From NCBI GenBank assembly GCA_021152765.1, contig JAGKUT010000072.1:1-5201 (forward strand): a DNA stretch of 5,201 nt, read 5' to 3'. The stretch's first letter is position 1. Every line of letters begins with the position of its first letter. Positions 5,170 through 5,201 of the stretch are shown here, piece after piece. The notes under the pieces were generated by a model. That model ran no database searches and was not told the origin of the DNA. It saw nothing but the letters and a program-made list of their open reading frames with translations. Source of the stretch: Actinomycetes bacterium (lineage in GTDB: Bacteria > Bacillota_I > Bacilli_A > RF39 > UBA660). A program made the position numbers and the translations under genes.

Positions 5170-5201
5170 TTAGTGACTTATTTTTTCTTGTTTTTCTTTA
5201 T

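Noticed and set aside
5178..5201. Possible Lys-rich C-terminal end of another minus-strand gene (I-K-K-N-K-K-K-stop)
   Set aside because: Only eight codons in A-rich sequence are visible; an upstream neighbour is plausible but cannot be supported.

Overview
The window looks like chromosomal DNA of a very AT-rich, low-GC Gram-positive bacterium: Bacilli or a Mollicutes-like/Erysipelotrichia-type uncultured relative. The support is strongly A/T-biased codon use, strong purine-rich ribosome binding sites (AGGAGG, AAAGGAG), an EzrA homologue, a T-box riboswitch, and an ezrA / rpsD / tyrS neighbourhood that resembles Bacillus. All intact genes read through with TAA or TAG stops and TGG for Trp, so nothing here requires the mycoplasma code. 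Species cannot be told from the sequence alone. There is no mobile element, CRISPR array, rRNA or tRNA gene.

Layout from left to right. Positions 1-1013 (minus) hold the N-terminal 337 residues of EzrA, cut by the window edge. Positions 1014-1305 are a divergent control region: a probable ezrA promoter on the minus strand and, on the plus strand, a perfect-consensus promoter followed by a ~150-nt highly structured leader for rpsD (ribosomal protein S4, 1306-1905), probably an autogenous S4 binding site. rpsD ends in an intrinsic terminator that contains its own stop codon. It converges on tyrS, whose stop codon likewise lies in its own terminator stem.

Positions 1950-4751 (minus) form one operon, read right to left: promoter, tyrosine-type T-box leader with terminator, a HAD-family phosphatase (3911-4534), deoC (3182-3901) and tyrS (1950-3179). 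Genes are separated by 9 and 2 nt, and each internal ribosome binding site overlaps the end of the gene before it, suggesting translational coupling. The T box carries a UAC (Tyr) codon in its presumed specifier loop and a UGGU bulge that fits the ACCA end of tRNA-Tyr. Low charged tRNA-Tyr should therefore raise TyrRS, and with it DeoC and the phosphatase. rbfA (4787-5122, minus) lies just upstream with its own promoter and no visible terminator.

Most genes are ordinary housekeeping functions. The points worth a second look are the Cys/His-rich tail on DeoC, the unusual geometry in which the T-box antiterminator is the top of the terminator hairpin, the placing of two non-tRNA genes ahead of tyrS under tyrosine control, and the pseudoknotted rpsD leader with stretches resembling the 530 region of 16S rRNA. 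I saw no wholly new system.
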